Shown one piece after another: positions 59,620 to 64,000 of a DNA stretch of 64,000 nt (position 1 is the stretch's first letter; each line of letters begins with the position of its first letter). Under the pieces are notes generated by a model. That model was not told where the DNA came from, did not search any database, and worked only from the letters and a program-made list of their open reading frames with translations. This stretch comes from Lithospermum erythrorhizon. Its lineage: Eukaryota; Streptophyta; Magnoliopsida; Boraginales; Boraginaceae. The position numbers and the translations under genes are program-made. Location: assembly GCA_019722365.1 (NCBI GenBank), contig JADFUC010001779.1, forward strand, positions 62,001 to 126,000, written 5' to 3'.

Positions 59620-60067
59620 TGTTGAAGGCTGAGTCGCGACTGGGGACGCTTTCTTTTAAGATGAGATTTCGCTGCTCTACCTAAATTGTGCAAGGGGCCT
59701 TTCATCAACTTACAAAGATCGTCTCGTGATAAAACAACCGATTTCTCAATCTTTCAGTTCTCTCATGCACCGTGAAAGAATGAACACTACAACTCTTTCA
59801 AAATCTTGCTCAGAATACTTTCTCATTAGAAAAGTCAATACATTTTGCAACTCCAAAGAGTTGTATTTATAACTAGTGAAAATCAAAACATTTTAAAATG
59901 AAATTAAAGTGAATCAATGACATCATTAGCATTCTTGTAACATCCATAACGGTAAAAAGATTAATGATGCAATATCCAAATTAAATAGGGAATAAAAACT
60001 AAAACCGTTACACTAGACAACACATTAAATTTTGACAAAATTATTAAAAAAAAAATATACTCCAACA
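59620..60067 (-). repeat. 3' LTR of the truncated copia element
   Basis: 448 bp with inverted TG...CA ends (TGTTGAAGG, CCAACA). It is placed directly next to the polypurine tract ATCCCCCAC (plus strand), as a 3' LTR should be. The left end is inferred from the TG motif. Confidence 0.65.
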
Positions 60068-60689
60068 ATCCCCCACTTATATTTTAAAATGAAACCATTG
60101 AGCAAGAATTATATATACATGTGCTTAAACAAATGTATCATACGATTTGAACATTTGCATAGTATTGAACCTCCTAAGTGTCAGATTATAGAGTGACATA
60201 TGCCTTGAACTCTAATCCTAGGAGACAAAAAGGATTATCCAACACACGACATATACCGGAGCACAGTCCCGACTCAGGCTTATATCTCAATTTTAATAAG
60301 CATTCTGTAGAACGCATAAGTTCTTATAGAAGACTGCCACACCTTCATATTCATATAGGTGAGTCTATATAAAAGAAAATTCTCAGAGCTAAGTACCCCA
60401 CTCTAGACAGAAATTTATGTATTATCATTAAGAGTTTTGAAAAAAAAAAAACTCAACTCGAATCTTATACGATTCTATCATCCATATCATTTCTGAATTA
60501 TTTTTCCCTTTGAACCTATTTCATGGGATCTCTAGTCTGTATCCATCACAAATGACTCAACTATTAATGGGTATATGTCCTATTCCTTTACGCTGTGTAT
60601 TCCATACATTTTCTCTTCTAATCCTTACTAAAGTATCGGGCCTATTTTCTTCGCACTTATACGATCCACTTTACAGCATTCGGCCAAGT

Positions 60690-61790
60690 GAGAATTCTCT
60701 CTAACTGTGGTTTGCGGCTGGCGAATCTGGCTTCTAATTTCACTCATTATAATAATGGCTCTGAACTGCTATGATGCCTACTGCATTGGTCAAAGGAATC
60801 AAGATGGTCGGTACTCTGCTATCCTATACTCCATGTCCTGACAGTAGGTTTCTTAACCATCCCGCTCTTCACCAATCGCTGCTGCTATCAATTCAAACTC
60901 CATCGTAGAATGAGCTAAGATAATTTGTTTTTCGGATATACAAGACACAGCACCTTCAGCAATATTAAATAAATATCCACTGGTGGCTTTGGAGTCATCT
61001 GAAAAGGTATTCCAATCAGCATCGCAATATCCTTCAAGGAGTCAAAGCAGGAAATCTTCGATGTTGTAATCCTAGGTTAACCTGCTCTTTCTCGTATACT
61101 CCATATCCTCTCTACCCCAACCACGTTGTTCTACTCGTGATTACTAAGAAACCCGCATAACACCCTCTCTATTACAGTAAATATCCGGTCTAGTACACCG
61201 CCTGCATAACGAAGACTACCAATTATACTAGCATACTCGTTTTGTCTAATGCCATCTTATTCTTAAATAATTTCACACTGGAATCAAAAAGAGTGCAGAC
61301 AAGTTTACAATCAAGATAATTATACGTCTTTAAAATCTTTTCAATGAAAGCAGACGATCCAAAGAAATAACATTAATGGGGCTTCTAAGAATTTAATTCC
61401 AAGAATTACTTGAGCTTCACCCATGTCTTTCATGTCAAAGTTAGAACTAAGCATATTCTTAGTTTCAATAACTACAAACAAGCTTGATCCGAAAATCAAC
61501 ATATTATCCACATACAAACAAATAATAATGCATGTATCTTTTTCAAACTTATAGTATATGCATTTATCACTTTCATTAATTTTGAAATCATTCACAATCC
61601 TTAAATTGTCAAATTTTATTCCATCAAGCAGAGCTGTTTCGCACTATAAATGGATTTGTCTAATTTACAAGCCTTTTGTTCTTGACCAGGTACTACAAAC
61701 CCTTCAGGATGGTACATATAAATCTCTCTTCTAACTCACCATTCAAAAAAGCTGTCTTTAACATAACAAGATTATAATATCACAACATCA
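60690..61790 (-). pseudogene. copia reverse transcriptase / RNase H fragment
   Basis: Minus strand: a decayed EEIYM..PEGFVVPG-like stretch near 61700, then NDFKINESDKCIYYKFEKD, CIIICLYVDNMLIFG and SNFDMKDMGEAQVILGIK (61595-61390). Further on are QNEYASIIGSLRYA (about 61235) and an EAEWLRNLL-like piece (about 60870). The catalytic YVDD is YVDN (61503-61514), one base from YVDD. Stops and shifts occur throughout. Confidence 0.85.
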
Positions 61791-61800
61791 ATCAAAACAC

Positions 61801-64000
61801 CTAATAGAAGTTATCAAGTAATAAAGATCAGACTAGACCATATTATGCACATCAGCAACATCAATCAAAAACCCTCTCTAATTCCCAATCGCATCGCTTT
61901 TTATATTTATACAATCTTATATTATTATAATCGTCATGATATGTTAATTACTAGATTTTATATTTTGTGAATCGAGACATTTATCAAATACTCCAAAATT
62001 TAAGAGATTTGGCTGGCGATTATTACTAGTTAAATACATGTATATGTCTAGATGAACAAACCAATAATATATGACCACTTGTTATTAACTACATGATAAC
62101 TTTTAGCATAATCGTCAATCGTCGAATGAGTTTCAAGATAATAACAATATAAGGACAATAAGAGAAATATATATGATAAATGATAATAGGTACTTAGTAC
62201 CAAGCTCATAAGTTTTTCAACGTATAATGATTTGCTTGATAACTCATCTTGCCAATCGATCCAAAGAGGTACTTTGTACTCTAGAGCTGGGAACATTTAT
62301 AATATATATATCACATGATGATATTATATGAGGTCAATTATAACTAATTTATTGACTATACAAAACCAACTAGTCAAGTTAGGAAATTATAAGTTTGTCA
62401 TGTTTTGTTATTATACCATTGAAGTTTTAGTTAAAAAAACACTTATCCTAAGATTTATGATTATACTAAAGTTGTTCATAACTTTATGATTTAAGCAAGT
62501 AGCTTTTAAACATATTTGGTACTTTTTAATGTGTCTCTAAGACTAGATTTATATAGACATGAATATTAAAAGATTAATGGCTTAGAATTGATAGTCATAT
62601 AAATTAAGGGTTTTTTTTTTAATATTCTTGAAGAATTTATATTAATGTCCTCATTGTTTTGAAAAATACAAAATCTTATAAATTCATTTATGAGACCTGA
62701 AAACTCATACAATTTAGAGGATACAGATTCAGTGACATGATATGAATTTTAGAAATTTGATTGTTATCTATGATTTCGTTTAGGTCCGTATACCTTACAT
62801 TTAAATTGTCCGAATATACAAACATTATTTGACTCTTTGAAGATATAAGGTATAGTTACATGTTATAACCCCGGGACGATACATATATCATATATGCATG
62901 CAAACTTATTTATATATACCTCAAGTGGTTAATTAAATGACTGACATCTAAACATATCTCTCAAAGCGGTATATATAGTTCATGTCACAAGAACTTTAGA
63001 TATCATACAACTTATATCATTCTAAAAGATGAGAAAAATTTCTTACTTAACAAAAGAAGCGAATGTTATCACAATATGAGGTAGTGTAAATTTAATTGAA
63101 GGCTCCAGAAGAGCTAACATATGGATCCCTCGAAGATGTGTATTCAAGATGAACCATATTCTTCTAAGTTTAAAAGAAACTTAATCACTTTCAAAAATAT
63201 ACGTCAAATTATCTATGACATCAGATAATCCAAAAGAGCACATTTATAAAAAATGTAGCAAAGTCAATCAAGGCTCGGAAGAAATTAATATATTGTTACT
63301 CAAGAATAAACACGTTTTCAGATATCAAAACACAATTTTTGTCAAACCGAAGTTCGAGAATCATGAGAAATTTTATTATTTGGCATAACCGGCTGTAATA
63401 ACCCGGGTTAGTTATGATGCTAAAGAATAATTGAAATATTTTTAATTGAGACTCATCAAGAGTCAATAAACTATTAAGTTTGGAAGAATTTACGTGAGGT
63501 TCAAGTGGTGTAAACTCCCAGCTTGACTGTCAGCAAGCACGCCAATTACAATTTAATAATTTCAACTCCATCATTAGGAAATGTTACACTATGTAGTAAC
63601 ACTTGCTCGCATTATTTCAAATTATTATAAAACTCCCTGATATAGCCGGGCCTGGGTCGAAAACCACATATTATACCCTCGAGTTATGCGTGGCATCATA
63701 TATTCCTGGGTAATTATGCACAAATAATAACTTTTTAAATGATTATTATACCCGTATGTATGACATCTATATACTTGAAAATACAAAATTGAAATTAATT
63801 TATCAAGTAATTTTTCATCAGGATATATCAATATTTTCAAAGATTAAGGGAAAAAGTATACAACTGAAAAAAATAGACTATCTTGGTATCAAATATCCCT
63901 ATATTACGCATCCTAAAAAAATGAATAAATATGAATTAAGTTCAAGAGAAAAATAAGAATATGAATATATGAACCGTGTTCACTACAAAAACAAATTTCT
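61801..64000. other. AT-rich intergenic DNA to the right edge
   Basis: No gene found. AACCCCGGGA (about 62867) and TGTAATAACCCGGGTTAG (about 63394) resemble the starts of some plant LTRs, but I could not pair them. Confidence 0.35.

Larger units (their letters stand above)
59620..61800 (-). mobile_element. Ty1/copia element, 5'-truncated, minus strand
   Basis: An LTR at 59620-60067 (TGTTGAAGG ... CCAACA on the plus strand) abuts a polypurine tract that reads GTGGGGGAT on the minus strand (60068-60076). Decayed RNase H and reverse transcriptase follow to about 61790. The 5' LTR, gag, protease and integrase are absent. It differs in sequence from the 22.7-kb copia element, so it is a separate insertion. 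Confidence 0.8.

Noticed and set aside
1..64000. CRISPR arrays, rRNA or tRNA genes, bacterial-type operons
   Set aside because: No regularly spaced direct repeats with unique spacers, no rRNA signature and no convincing cloverleaf were seen; the sequence is plant nuclear DNA.

Overview
The window is nuclear DNA from a flowering plant, most likely a core eudicot. It is AT-rich, its protein genes are split by short GT-AG introns, and it is crowded with plant transposable elements: Stowaway, PIF/Harbinger, Mutator-like, hAT, Ty1/copia, non-autonomous LTR elements and a SINE. I cannot place the species more finely. There is no bacterial, organellar, rRNA or CRISPR signal. Similarities to named genes are from memory; no search was run.

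Three host genes are convincing, all on the minus strand. (1) 1-2058 is the 5' part of a serine carboxypeptidase-like gene (SCPL51 type), seven exons traced, running off the left edge. (2) 15342-16616 is an intact single-exon gene for a secreted leucine-rich-repeat protein with no membrane anchor or kinase. (3) 48067-55633 is an intact eight-exon gene (796 codons plus stop) for a microspherule-protein-1-like nuclear protein with a C-terminal FHA domain (EMB1967 type); it carries a SINE in an intron. They share no obvious pathway.

The rest is transposon-derived. 2.4-8.4 kb: two PIF/Harbinger-like MITEs, a 2.6-kb non-autonomous LTR element and a Stowaway. 10.1-12.5 kb: a decayed Athila-like ORF beside a cluster of GGTACC-centred hairpins. 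17.4-20.6 kb: a Harbinger-like element with a Mutator-like element nested in it, next to an inverted-repeat family. 22.7-29.2 kb: a full-length but dead copia element with LTRs and a 5-bp target duplication. 30.6-33.3 kb: a second copy of the non-autonomous LTR family. 34.0-35.4 kb: a short LTR-like pair. 36.8-45.5 kb: a large composite element with an OTU-like protease module and a plant-mobile-domain module in opposite orientation, set among repeated non-coding blocks. 45.5-46.2 kb: a purine-rich Mutator-like element. 56.4-59.0 kb: a broken hAT transposase. 59.6-61.8 kb: a 5'-truncated copia element. No transposon ORF seen here is intact.

The best candidates for something little described are the composite OTU/PMD element, the two-copy non-autonomous LTR family with a conserved interior, and the GGTACC hairpin cluster.
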